Source: Alphaproteobacteria bacterium (GTDB lineage Bacteria > Pseudomonadota > Alphaproteobacteria > Micropepsales > Micropepsaceae). From it: a stretch of 64,000 nucleotides of DNA. The notes beneath the pieces were generated by a model. It searched no databases and was not told the DNA's origin. It saw nothing but the letters and a program-made list of their open reading frames with translations. Position 1 is the stretch's first letter, and the number at the start of each line of letters is the position of its first letter. The stretch spans positions 1-64,000 of the forward strand of contig JANXXU010000024.1 in assembly GCA_025350465.1 (NCBI GenBank), given 5' to 3'. This document shows positions 24,465-32,907 of this stretch, one piece after another. The position numbers and the translations under genes are program-made.

Positions 24465-27170
24465 ATGGCAAGACTCACCATCGACGGGCGAGCAATCGAC
24501 GTCTCGGAAGGAACGACGATTCTCGTCGCGGCTCGCCGCTTGGGCATCGAGATCCCGACGCTGTGCCACGACCCACGTCTGAGACCGGTCGGGGAATGCC
24601 GGCTATGCGCGGTCGATATCGCCGGGAAGCCGCATCCCGCGACGGCCTGCAACACACTTGTCCAGGATGGGGCCGTCGTTGCGACTCGCGGCCCTTCGCT
24701 CGAGGCGTTCCGCCATCAACTCGTGGAATGGATGGCAGCAAAGGTGACGCCCGAAGCTTTCGCGGATTTTCCCGAGAAAGAGTTGCATCGATTGATGCGC
24801 GAGTTTCGGATAAGGCCGGCTGGACCAGTTCCCGATCCGGTTCCTTGCGACGGTTCCCATCCGGCCATTCAAGTGGACATGTCCCAATGTATCGCCTGCC
24901 GGCGATGCGTTCGGATCTGCGAGGAGCTGCAGGGCCAGTTCGTCTGGCACGTGCTCGATCGCGGCGGCGAAACATCGATCGTACCCGATTCGGGAACGAC
25001 GCTCGGCGCGAGTTCGTGCGTGGGCTGCGGCGCTTGCGTCGACACCTGTCCCTCGGCGGCGCTGACCGATAAGCGAAAAATTTCCGAACATGGCCGCGGT
25101 CGCTGGACACGGACGACCTGCGCCTATTGCGGAGTCGGATGCGAAATTGAGGCGGCAGAGGCGGCGGGGCATGTGGTCGCCGTCCGACCTGTCGAAGACG
25201 CACCCGTGAGCAAGGGACATCTCTGCGTCAAAGGCCGCTACGCTTTTGAGTTCGTCCAGGCGCCCGATCGCCAGCTTCATCCTATGCGCCGTATCGATGG
25301 CGGTTGGCAACGCGTTTCATGGGCGGAAGCGCTCGGCCATTCGGCGCGCGAGCTTTCGCACATTCTGGAGCGATACGGCCCCTCGGCCGTCGGCGTTCTC
25401 GGCTCGGCGCGCGCAACGAACGAAGAGAACTATCTCGCTCAGAAGTTCGCCCGGGTCGTTCTTGGGACGAACAATGTCGACAGTTGCGCTCGCGTTTGCC
25501 ACACGCCGACAGCCGCCGCGATGAAAGCGATGTTGGGTACCGGCGCTGCGACGAATTCGTTCGACGACATCGAGGTGGCGCGAACAATTTTGATCGTCGG
25601 CGCCAACCCGACTGAAAACCACCCGATTGTCGGTGCGCGCATCAAGCAGCAAGTCTTGCGCCGAGCCGCGAACTTGATCGTCATTGATCCACGACGCATC
25701 GAGCTTGCGAGCCATGCGGCGATTCACTTGGCGCCTCGGCCCGGCACAAACATTCCGCTCTTGAATGCGATTGCCCACGTGATCGTGACCGAAAACCTCG
25801 CCGACGCCGCCTTCATCCGCGAGCGGCTGACGGATTGGGACGAATTTGCGAAATTCGTCAACTCTTGGCCGCCCGAGCGCGCCGCGTCGATTTGCGGCGT
25901 AGATGCGGAGCTTCTTCGCCGTGCGGCACGGCTCTACGCGCGCGAAACGCCGTCAATGTGCTTCCATGGATTGGGGCTGACCGAGCATACGCAAGGCACC
26001 GAAGGGGTCATGGCGCTGGTCAACCTCGCGCTCCTCACCGGCAACATCGGAAAGCAAGGCGCGGGCATCAACCCCTTGCGCGGACAAAACAATGTGCAGG
26101 GCGCGGCGCATATGGGATGTGACCCGGGGACGTTGACGGGATCGATTCCGATCAAGGACGGCGCGGCGCGTTTCGAGGCGATGTGGAAGGCCACCCTTCC
26201 CAAGGCTGCCGGTTTGAACTTGCTGAAGATGATGGATCAAGCGGCGCGTGGCGAGTTCAAGGCCCTTTGGATCATCGGGTATGACATTTTTCTGACGCTT
26301 GCAGATAGCGCGGCGACGCGCCGGGCGCTGGAGCGTCTGGAGCTGGTCATCGTGCAAGATCTATTTCTGAACGAAACGGCGCGAGAATTCGGGCATCTGT
26401 TTTTTCCCGCAGCGTCGGCGTTCGAGAAGGATGGAACGTTTATGAATTCCGAGCGGCGGGTTCAACGCGTTCGCAAAGCCGTCGATCCGCTTGGCGACGC
26501 CCAACCCGATTGGCAGATCATTTGCGCTCTCGCAAAGACCATGGGCCATCGGCAAGGGTTCTCGTTTGAAAACGCAGAGTCGATCTGGGATGAGGTTCGC
26601 GAGCTTTGGCCTGAGGGAAAGGGGTTGAGCTATCGCCGACTCGAGCGCGGCGGATTGCAATGGCCTTGCGCTAGCGAAGAGGACCCAGGTACTCAAATCC
26701 TGCACGCGACGTCATTTTCCCATGGCCCGAAGGCGGCGCTCCGAAGGATCGATTATACGCCCACGCCCGAAGTCACGAACGATGCCTATCCGTTCCTCTT
26801 GTCCACCGGCCGGAATCTTTATCAGTTCAACGCCGGTACGATGACGATGCGCTCGGTGAATGCGCAGCTGCGACCAAGCGACATGGTGGAGATATCGCTT
26901 GCCGACGCCGAGCGATTGGGCATCGTACAGGGCGACGAGGTGCGAATGCGCAGCCGCACCGGCGAAGCGACTTTGCGAGCTCACTTAAGCGCGTCTGTCA
27001 AACCGGGCGAACTTTTCGCGACCTTTCATGATCCGCGGGTGTTTCTCAACCGGCTTACCAGTTCGCAGCGAGACCGCTTCGTCCAGACGCCTGAATATAA
27101 AGTCACGGCGGTGAAACTCGAGCGCTGCGAGAACCCGGACGCGGATGGCACCCGCGTAAGGCTTTGCTAA
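24465..27170 (+). CDS. formate dehydrogenase alpha subunit (molybdenum, cysteine type)
   Basis: This 901-residue protein has an N-terminal 2Fe-2S domain, two 4Fe-4S ferredoxin motifs (CIACRRCVRIC and CVGCGACVDTC), a further 4Fe-4S site (CAYCGVGC) and a molybdopterin oxidoreductase and dinucleotide-binding region. The active site reads CARVCH, with Cys345 in the position of the selenocysteine of FdhF, followed by His346. It should oxidise formate to CO2 through a bis-MGD cofactor. No beta or gamma subunit or fdhD lies next to it, so the electron acceptor is unclear. Confidence 0.9.
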   Translation: MARLTIDGRAIDVSEGTTILVAARRLGIEIPTLCHDPRLRPVGECRLCAVDIAGKPHPATACNTLVQDGAVVATRGPSLEAFRHQLVEWMAAKVTPEAFADFPEKELHRLMREFRIRPAGPVPDPVPCDGSHPAIQVDMSQCIACRRCVRICEELQGQFVWHVLDRGGETSIVPDSGTTLGASSCVGCGACVDTCPSAALTDKRKISEHGRGRWTRTTCAYCGVGCEIEAAEAAGHVVAVRPVEDAPVSKGHLCVKGRYAFEFVQAPDRQLHPMRRIDGGWQRVSWAEALGHSARELSHILERYGPSAVGVLGSARATNEENYLAQKFARVVLGTNNVDSCARVCHTPTAAAMKAMLGTGAATNSFDDIEVARTILIVGANPTENHPIVGARIKQQVLRRAANLIVIDPRRIELASHAAIHLAPRPGTNIPLLNAIAHVIVTENLADAAFIRERLTDWDEFAKFVNSWPPERAASICGVDAELLRRAARLYARETPSMCFHGLGLTEHTQGTEGVMALVNLALLTGNIGKQGAGINPLRGQNNVQGAAHMGCDPGTLTGSIPIKDGAARFEAMWKATLPKAAGLNLLKMMDQAARGEFKALWIIGYDIFLTLADSAATRRALERLELVIVQDLFLNETAREFGHLFFPAASAFEKDGTFMNSERRVQRVRKAVDPLGDAQPDWQIICALAKTMGHRQGFSFENAESIWDEVRELWPEGKGLSYRRLERGGLQWPCASEEDPGTQILHATSFSHGPKAALRRIDYTPTPEVTNDAYPFLLSTGRNLYQFNAGTMTMRSVNAQLRPSDMVEISLADAERLGIVQGDEVRMRSRTGEATLRAHLSASVKPGELFATFHDPRVFLNRLTSSQRDRFVQTPEYKVTAVKLERCENPDADGTRVRLC

Positions 27171-27306
27171 CCAGATGCGAACGTCGGCACCGGTTTCCGA
27201 TCTCGCGCATTTGCCGCGATATTTGCCATGGATGACGGACACCGATAATTCTTTATGCCTTTGAAACTTGTCTCTTCTTAGTCTTTCCGGACGCCCGGTT
27301 GCGCGC

Positions 27307-28077
27307 ATGGGGGCCGAGATGATGCAAGAGCTTTCTCCGCCGGCCCTTGAAATTCGGGCCTTGCGAAAATGCTTCGACAAGCCCGCGGTCGAGGGCCTGA
27401 ACCTGAGCGTGCGGCCCGGCGAATTCTACATGCTCCTCGGTCCCAACGGCGCCGGTAAGACGACGACGCTGCGTATGGTCAGCGGTCTATTGCAGCCGGA
27501 TGAAGGTGCCATAGACGTGTTCGGAATCGACGCGCTGGCCGATCCCGTTGCCGCCAAGCAGATCATCGGCTGGCTTTCGGACGAGCCGATGATCTACGAC
27601 AAGCTGACGCCGCTCGAATATCTCGAATTCGTCGCCGGATTGTGGAACGTCGATGCGGCCGTCGCCGAAGCTCGTGCGCGCGATCTCGTCGGCTGGCTCG
27701 GTCTCGAAAAGGTCGCGCATGCGCGTTGCGAGGCTTTCTCGCGCGGCATGCGCCAGAAGGTGGCGCTGGCGGGCGCGCTGGTGCACGAACCCAAGCTCAT
27801 CATATTGGACGAACCGCTCACCGGGCTGGATGCCGGCAGTGCGCGCCTCGTCAAGAACGTGCTCGCCGAGCGCGTGCGCGCGGGCGCCACCGTCATCATG
27901 ACGACGCACATCCTGGAGATCGCCGAGCGCATGGCCGATCGCATCGGCGTGATTTCCGGCGGACGGCTGATTGCCGAAGGCACGTTGCGCGAGCTGCGCG
28001 ATCGCGTCGGCACGGGCGATTCCCCGCTCGAAGACATGTTCCTGACGATCGTCGAACAGGATGCGGCGGCCGCATGA
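27307..28077 (+). CDS. ABC transporter ATP-binding protein
   Basis: This protein of about 256 residues has Walker A GPNGAGKTT, signature AFSRGMRQK (LSGGQ-like) and Walker B LIILDEP. It powers the membrane protein encoded by the next gene, whose ATG overlaps its stop codon. ATGs at 27307, 27319 and 27322 all fit; the longer frame to 27268 is not supported. The substrate is unknown. The permease resembles ABC-2 exporters. Confidence 0.88.
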   Translation: MGAEMMQELSPPALEIRALRKCFDKPAVEGLNLSVRPGEFYMLLGPNGAGKTTTLRMVSGLLQPDEGAIDVFGIDALADPVAAKQIIGWLSDEPMIYDKLTPLEYLEFVAGLWNVDAAVAEARARDLVGWLGLEKVAHARCEAFSRGMRQKVALAGALVHEPKLIILDEPLTGLDAGSARLVKNVLAERVRAGATVIMTTHILEIAERMADRIGVISGGRLIAEGTLRELRDRVGTGDSPLEDMFLTIVEQDAAAA

Positions 28078-29627
28078 GCGTGCCCGGATCGCTGACCTGG
28101 TTCGCGCAGCACGAAGCACGGCTCGCCTGGCGCGAGATGATGTCGATGATGACGGCCGGGCGTGCGGACCGCGAGCGCAAGGTCGCGGGCGGCGTCATCA
28201 TCTTCGTCGTGGCCCTGCACGGCATCGCCTACCTGGTGTTGGGGCGCGGCGGTGCGCTCGCGCAGAACCACGATCTGCCGGCGCTGGTCGGCGTCATGGC
28301 GGGCATCATTCTCTCCTGCTCGGCGATGCTGTCGCAGGCGATGGAGAGCGTGACACGCACGTTCTACACGCGCTCAGACCTCGAATTGATCTTGAGTTCG
28401 CCGGCGCGGGCGCAACGTCTTTTCGCCGTGCGCATCGGCGCGATCGCTTCGTCGGTCAGCCTGATGTCGTTGCTTCTCATCGGCCCGTTCATCGACGTGC
28501 TCGTTTGGCAGGGCGGCGCAAAGTGGCTCGGCGGATATGGCGTGATCCTTGCGGTCTCACTCGTTGCGACCGCGGTTGCGGTCGTCTTGACCGCCTCGCT
28601 CTTCCAACTCATCGGGCCCAAGCGCACCAGGCTCGTCGCGCAAGTCGCGGCGGCCGTGATCGGCGCCGCGTTCGTCATCGGGCTACAGATGGCCGCCATG
28701 TTTTCGACCGGCACGATGTCGCGCCTCGCATTCCTGCAGTCGACCTATGTCTTGGCGCACGTGCCGGCAATCGACAGCGTGTTCTGGTGGCCGGCGCGGG
28801 CGGCGCTCGGTGAAGTACCCGCGCTTGCGGCCGTTGTGGGCGCGTGCCTACTTATCTTTCTCATCACAACGTTGGTTTATGCGCCGCGCTTCGCCACCTT
28901 TGCGATCGCGGCGTCGAGCGTGGCGCAAGGCGGCGTCGCCACACGCGGCGCCGGCCGCACCTTTCGCGTCGAGGCGGCGTCGTCCGCGCTACGGCGCAAG
29001 GAACGGCTGCTGCTCGGGCGCGATCCGTGGCTGATGTCGCAGTCGCTGATGCAGCTGCTCTATCTTTTACCGCCGGCCGTTCTGCTCTGGCACAACTACG
29101 CGTCCGGCGGCGGCGCTGCGATCATCCTCGTGCCGGTGCTGGTGATGGCGGCCGGGCAGCTCGCGGGCGGCCTCGCGTGGCTCACGATTTCCGGCGAGGA
29201 TGCGCCGGATCTCGTTCTGACGGCGCCCGTGCCGCAATCGCGCATTCTGCGTGCCAAGATCGAGGCGGTGATGGAATGCATCGCCATCGTGTTCTGCCCG
29301 TTCGTCATCGCCCTCCTCTTGTTCTCGCCGAGCCTGGCGTTGATTGCCGCGTTCGGCATCGGAACATCCGCCGCCTCCGCCGCGATGGTCCAATTGTGGT
29401 TTCGCAGTCAATCGAAACGTTCGCGGTTCGGCCGCCGCCATACCTCGTCGCGGATCGCAACGATCTCGGAGGCGCTCTCGTCCGTCACCTGGGCGGCGGC
29501 AAGCGCCGTCGCGGCCGCCGGCAGCTGGCTCGCCGTCATCGTCGTCGCGATCGCGATCGGAATTCTGGCGCTGGTCCGATCTTTCAGCCCCAGTGCTGCG
29601 CAATTGCGGTTACGCGCGCACGTATAA
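28074..29627 (+). CDS. ABC exporter membrane protein
   Basis: This 517-residue integral membrane protein has roughly ten to twelve helices in two halves separated by a loop near residue 300. It is the partner of the upstream ATPase; its ATG overlaps that gene's stop codon (ATGA). The family is of the ABC-2 or YhgE-like exporter type with unknown substrate. A longer open frame covering the ATPase gene is only a shadow. Confidence 0.85.
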   Translation: MSVPGSLTWFAQHEARLAWREMMSMMTAGRADRERKVAGGVIIFVVALHGIAYLVLGRGGALAQNHDLPALVGVMAGIILSCSAMLSQAMESVTRTFYTRSDLELILSSPARAQRLFAVRIGAIASSVSLMSLLLIGPFIDVLVWQGGAKWLGGYGVILAVSLVATAVAVVLTASLFQLIGPKRTRLVAQVAAAVIGAAFVIGLQMAAMFSTGTMSRLAFLQSTYVLAHVPAIDSVFWWPARAALGEVPALAAVVGACLLIFLITTLVYAPRFATFAIAASSVAQGGVATRGAGRTFRVEAASSALRRKERLLLGRDPWLMSQSLMQLLYLLPPAVLLWHNYASGGGAAIILVPVLVMAAGQLAGGLAWLTISGEDAPDLVLTAPVPQSRILRAKIEAVMECIAIVFCPFVIALLLFSPSLALIAAFGIGTSAASAAMVQLWFRSQSKRSRFGRRHTSSRIATISEALSSVTWAAASAVAAAGSWLAVIVVAIAIGILALVRSFSPSAAQLRLRAHV

Positions 29628-29719
29628 GCGGGTCTCGCCGGTTGAGTATCCTTTCGGACAATTGACCGAGAGTGCGATAGAACATCGGCATTCGAATTGA
29701 CCGCGACCAAAGGAACACT

Positions 29720-30751
29720 ATGAGCGACAAAGGCACTGTACTCGTCACCGGCGGGTCGGGATTCATCGGTGGGTGGTGCGTTATCGGGCTCCTGCAGCAG
29801 GGGTATACCGTGCGCACGACGGTGCGCGACCTTAAGCGTGAGAGCACCGTGCGGGCGACGCTGGGCAAGGCCGTCGATGCGGGGGCACTGGACCGTCTCA
29901 AGTTTTACGCGGCCGATCTCATGTCCGATGCAGGGTGGGACGCGGCGACGCAAGGTTGCGATTATGTGCTCCACGTGGCCTCGCCGCTCGGCGTGGCGGA
30001 GCCGAAGGATCCGGACGTTCTCATCGTACCGGCGCGCGAGGGCGCCAAGCGCGCGGTGAACGCCGCCATCAAGGCGGGCGTGAAGCGCGTCGTGCTCACC
30101 TCCTCCGTCGCAGCGACCAGCCGGGGCACCGGCGGCGGCGATTGGACGAGCGACGAAACGGTGTGGACCGATCCCGACAAGCCGGGCGTCAGCGCCTATT
30201 CTCGTTCCAAGACGTTGGCCGAGCGCGCGGCGTGGGACCTGATCAAAACATCGAAGGGCACGACGACGCTCGCGACCGTCAATCCGAGCTTGGTGCTGGC
30301 GCCGGTGTTGAGCACCGACTTCTCCGACTCCGTGCAGGTCATCCAGCGCCTGCTCTCCGGCAAGGTGCCTGGCATTCCGCGGCTCGGGTTCAATATCGTC
30401 GACGCGCGCGACGTCGCCGATCTGCACATCCGCGCCATGACGGCGCCGGAAGCCGCCGGACAGCGCTTCATCGCCGCCGGAAAATTCGCCTGGATGGGCG
30501 AGATGGCGGCGCTGCTGCGCGCAAAGCTCGGCAAAGATGCGGCCAAAGTGCCGACGCGCAAGGTGCCGGACTTCGTGCTGCGTCTCGTCGCGCTCTTTGA
30601 TCGCGACTTGGGCGCGGTGACGCCGAACCTCGGCCATAAGCACGATTACAGCTCCGCCAAAGCGCAAAACATGCTCGGCTGGCGCCCGCGCGCGATGGAA
30701 GACACCGTGCTCGAGTGCGCCAAGAGCCTGATTGCGACGGGCGCGGTCTGA
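29720..30751 (+). CDS. extended SDR, dihydroflavonol 4-reductase-like
   Basis: This 343-residue NAD(P)-dependent reductase has a Rossmann motif GGSGFIGG and a catalytic Tyr-x3-Lys in YSRSKTLAE. It resembles bacterial aldehyde reductase/dihydroflavonol-reductase-like epimerases, which reduce aldehydes or ketones. The substrate is unknown. A 92-bp gap separates it from the ABC genes, and the DUF3592 gene follows after 9 bp. Confidence 0.87.
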   Translation: MSDKGTVLVTGGSGFIGGWCVIGLLQQGYTVRTTVRDLKRESTVRATLGKAVDAGALDRLKFYAADLMSDAGWDAATQGCDYVLHVASPLGVAEPKDPDVLIVPAREGAKRAVNAAIKAGVKRVVLTSSVAATSRGTGGGDWTSDETVWTDPDKPGVSAYSRSKTLAERAAWDLIKTSKGTTTLATVNPSLVLAPVLSTDFSDSVQVIQRLLSGKVPGIPRLGFNIVDARDVADLHIRAMTAPEAAGQRFIAAGKFAWMGEMAALLRAKLGKDAAKVPTRKVPDFVLRLVALFDRDLGAVTPNLGHKHDYSSAKAQNMLGWRPRAMEDTVLECAKSLIATGAV

Positions 30752-30760
30752 GCGCAGCGC

Positions 30761-32125
30761 ATGAAACTGACTATCGGCGGCCAGACGAACGACGATCCGG
30801 CGAACGGCGATATCGAGCGCGCCGTCGACGGCAAGCCGCATGAGGCGGGCTGGCGCATTCATCTCAAATCGAACGGCGACGATTACATCGAAGCCGTCGC
30901 CGATGCGAAGGGCGGCTATCGGTTGTCCTTTGTCGACCGTGGGCAGCACTTCAATTCCGACGGGCCAGTCGACGGCGAAACGCTGAAGAGCGTTCTCGTC
31001 GAATATTTGAATGACGATGCGGATTGGCGCGACGAATGCACCTTCATTCCGGAAACGCCGAAAGGACAGGGTTCAAAGGCCGGCGCTCGCATCAGCTCCG
31101 AGCCGCCGCCGTGGGCGATCATTTTGGTCGCGGGCGCGTTCTTCGGCGCGCCGCTTCTTTTCGTTTTGCCGGAATCCTGGCACGCCTCCAGCTTCGCGAT
31201 TGTGTGGCTTGTCGCCGGGCCGATGGCGGTCATGGGGCTCGCCATGCTCGCCAACAAATTGATGTTGGCGCGCCGTGCGGCGGTCTGGCCGCAAGCTGCC
31301 GGACGGATCACGAAATCGGAAGTTGCCGCGGTCCATCCCCGGACGTCCAGCGGACCAACCGATGTGATCAATGTCCCGGCAGTCGAATATGAATTCGCCG
31401 CCAAGGGCCAAAAGTTTACCGGCACGCGTATCAGCATCGGCGAGGACACCGGCGGGGCCAATACCGAAGCGACACTGGCGCACTATCCGGCCGGCGCTGC
31501 GGTCATGGTCTATTACGATCCCGCAGACCCCGGAAATTGCGTGCTCGAGCGCGATATTCCGAAGGCCGTGCCTTTGGGCTGCGCCGCGATCCTGGCGATC
31601 CTCGCCGGGGTTGGTTTTGGCGGCTATTGGCTCGTCGTGCATTATTGGAGCTTCGTTGAAGCTTACGCGGAACAGGGCCACGGCGTCGTTATCTTCGCCG
31701 GAATTGCAGGGCTCGTGTCGCTGATGCTCTTCGAAGGTTCGCGCTTCGGGTCGAAAGTAGGCAGCAATTGGCCGTCGGCCAAGGGCAAGGTCGTGGAGAG
31801 CGGGACAGAAAGTTACCGCGCGCGCGTCAACAAAAGCACCGTTACGTCTTACGCGCCGGTCGTCGAATATTCGTATCTCGTCAACGGCCACGAATACCAC
31901 AGCCGGCAGATCAAGCTCGACGACGACGGCGGCGGCGACTCGCGTGCCGATGCGGCGGAGATCGCCGCGCGCTATCCCAAAGATAGTGACGTCGAAGTGC
32001 ACTACGACCCCACGAATCCCGGCAATGCGGCGCTGGAAAAACCCACCGGCATTGCCTGGTATCTGCTCGGCGTCACCGGCGTCTGTTTCGCCGTCGCGCT
32101 CTATGCGAGCGGTTTTTTCGGCTAG
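30761..32125 (+). CDS. membrane protein with two DUF3592 domains
   Basis: This 454-residue protein has an N-terminal soluble region, then two copies of a helix pair plus DUF3592 domain. Each DUF3592 copy contains a W-P-x-A-x-G-x-I/V strand and a Y-Y/H-D-P-x-x-P-x-x motif (YYDPADPGN and HYDPTNPGN). DUF3592 domains are extracytoplasmic modules of unknown function. It lies 9 bp after the SDR gene and is convergent with dps. Confidence 0.85.
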   Translation: MKLTIGGQTNDDPANGDIERAVDGKPHEAGWRIHLKSNGDDYIEAVADAKGGYRLSFVDRGQHFNSDGPVDGETLKSVLVEYLNDDADWRDECTFIPETPKGQGSKAGARISSEPPPWAIILVAGAFFGAPLLFVLPESWHASSFAIVWLVAGPMAVMGLAMLANKLMLARRAAVWPQAAGRITKSEVAAVHPRTSSGPTDVINVPAVEYEFAAKGQKFTGTRISIGEDTGGANTEATLAHYPAGAAVMVYYDPADPGNCVLERDIPKAVPLGCAAILAILAGVGFGGYWLVVHYWSFVEAYAEQGHGVVIFAGIAGLVSLMLFEGSRFGSKVGSNWPSAKGKVVESGTESYRARVNKSTVTSYAPVVEYSYLVNGHEYHSRQIKLDDDGGGDSRADAAEIAARYPKDSDVEVHYDPTNPGNAALEKPTGIAWYLLGVTGVCFAVALYASGFFG

Positions 32126-32188
32126 ACATCAATCGAGCTACGCAAGACGGGCGCGCAACCGACCGGTCACTGTCCTGCGGCGCACTGG

Positions 32189-32216
32189 GCCTCAGCCCCC
32201 AATCCAGGACTGAGGC
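32189..32216. terminator. possible hairpin between DUF3592 gene and dps
   Basis: GCCTCAG at 32189-32195 pairs with CTGAGGC at 32210-32216 across a 14-base loop. It lies between two convergent genes. There is no U run, so it may be a weak or factor-dependent stop. Confidence 0.3.
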
Positions 32217-32235
32217 TGAGGCGCGCTGCGCCGAC

Positions 32236-32712
32236 TTACGCCGCCAAATGCGCTTCGACGAACCAAAGTTGTTTGTCGGTGGCGCGCGAAATTTCGGTGA
32301 AGACGTCGGCGCTGGCGGCATCCCCCATCTCGGCGGCCTGATCGATGTCGGCGCGCACCGCCTTGCCGAATTGCGCGAGCACGGCCGCGACTGCCTTCAG
32401 ATGCGCCTCGCCGCCGCTGGCTTCGAGCGAATATTCGTAGAGCTTCGAGTTTTTCGCCGTCGTTTGAACGCGACCGTCGGCAACGCCGCCCAAGGTCGTG
32501 ATGCGCTCGGCGATCAGGTCGACGAACTCCTCAACCTCGCCGTGGATCTTGTCGAAGAGCTCGTGCAGCTGGAAGAAGTCCTTGCCCTTCACGTTCCAGT
32601 GCGCTTGCTTCATTTGCGCTTCGAGATCGATCGAATCCGAAAGGCGCGCCTGCAGCAACGCGATGACGCCTTTGCGAACGTGGGCGGGAATATCGAGATG
32701 CGATTGGTACAT
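32236..32712 (-). CDS. dps: Dps-type ferritin-like protein
   Basis: This 158-residue protein has the Dps four-helix fold with ferroxidase residues in QAHWNVKG and in the KIHGEVEEFVDLIAER helix. Dps stores iron and protects DNA under oxidative or starvation stress. The ATG at 32712 follows GGAGA, whereas the longer frame lacks support. A promoter-like -35/-10 pair lies at 32782-32810, and an imperfect palindrome at 32722-32740 overlaps the leader. Confidence 0.92.
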   Translation of the reverse strand: MYQSHLDIPAHVRKGVIALLQARLSDSIDLEAQMKQAHWNVKGKDFFQLHELFDKIHGEVEEFVDLIAERITTLGGVADGRVQTTAKNSKLYEYSLEASGGEAHLKAVAAVLAQFGKAVRADIDQAAEMGDAASADVFTEISRATDKQLWFVEAHLAA

Positions 32713-32721
32713 GGTGGTCTC

Positions 32722-32740
32722 CTTTACCTTTAAGGGAAAG
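32722..32740. repeat. imperfect palindrome in the dps leader
   Basis: CTTTACCTT and AAGGGAAAG flank one central base and are complementary at eight of nine positions. The element sits just upstream of the dps ribosome binding site and could bind a repressor or alter translation. Confidence 0.3.
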
Positions 32741-32781
32741 CCTCGTTTGCGACGGGACGAGGGGCTTCGCGCCATCGCAGC

Positions 32782-32810
32782 GATATAGTTTCGACTTTAC
32801 AAGATGCCAG
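32782..32810 (-). promoter_or_regulatory. candidate sigma-70-like promoter of dps
   Basis: On the minus strand, CTGGCA (-35, 32805-32810) and TATATC (-10, 32782-32787) are separated by 17 bases. Each matches the consensus at four of six positions. Transcription would start about 60 bp before the dps ATG. Confidence 0.35.
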
Positions 32811-32844
32811 GGCGGCTTGGCACCTTTCGTCTTCGATCGTGCCG

Positions 32845-32882
32845 AAAAAAAAGGCCCCAGCTCCGGATCGAGAGCTGGGGCC
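32845..32882 (-). terminator. rho-independent terminator of the prolyl oligopeptidase gene
   Basis: On the minus strand an 11-bp GC-rich perfect stem (GGCCCCAGCTC with its complement) and an 8-base loop are followed by eight T residues. It begins 25 bp after the stop codon of the oligopeptidase gene. Confidence 0.9.
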
Positions 32883-32907
32883 GCGGACCGTGCAATCGCT
32901 CGGATTG

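Noticed and set aside
29408-30949. 513-codon minus-strand open frame
   Set aside because: It is antisense to the SDR gene and parts of its neighbours; no domain was seen.
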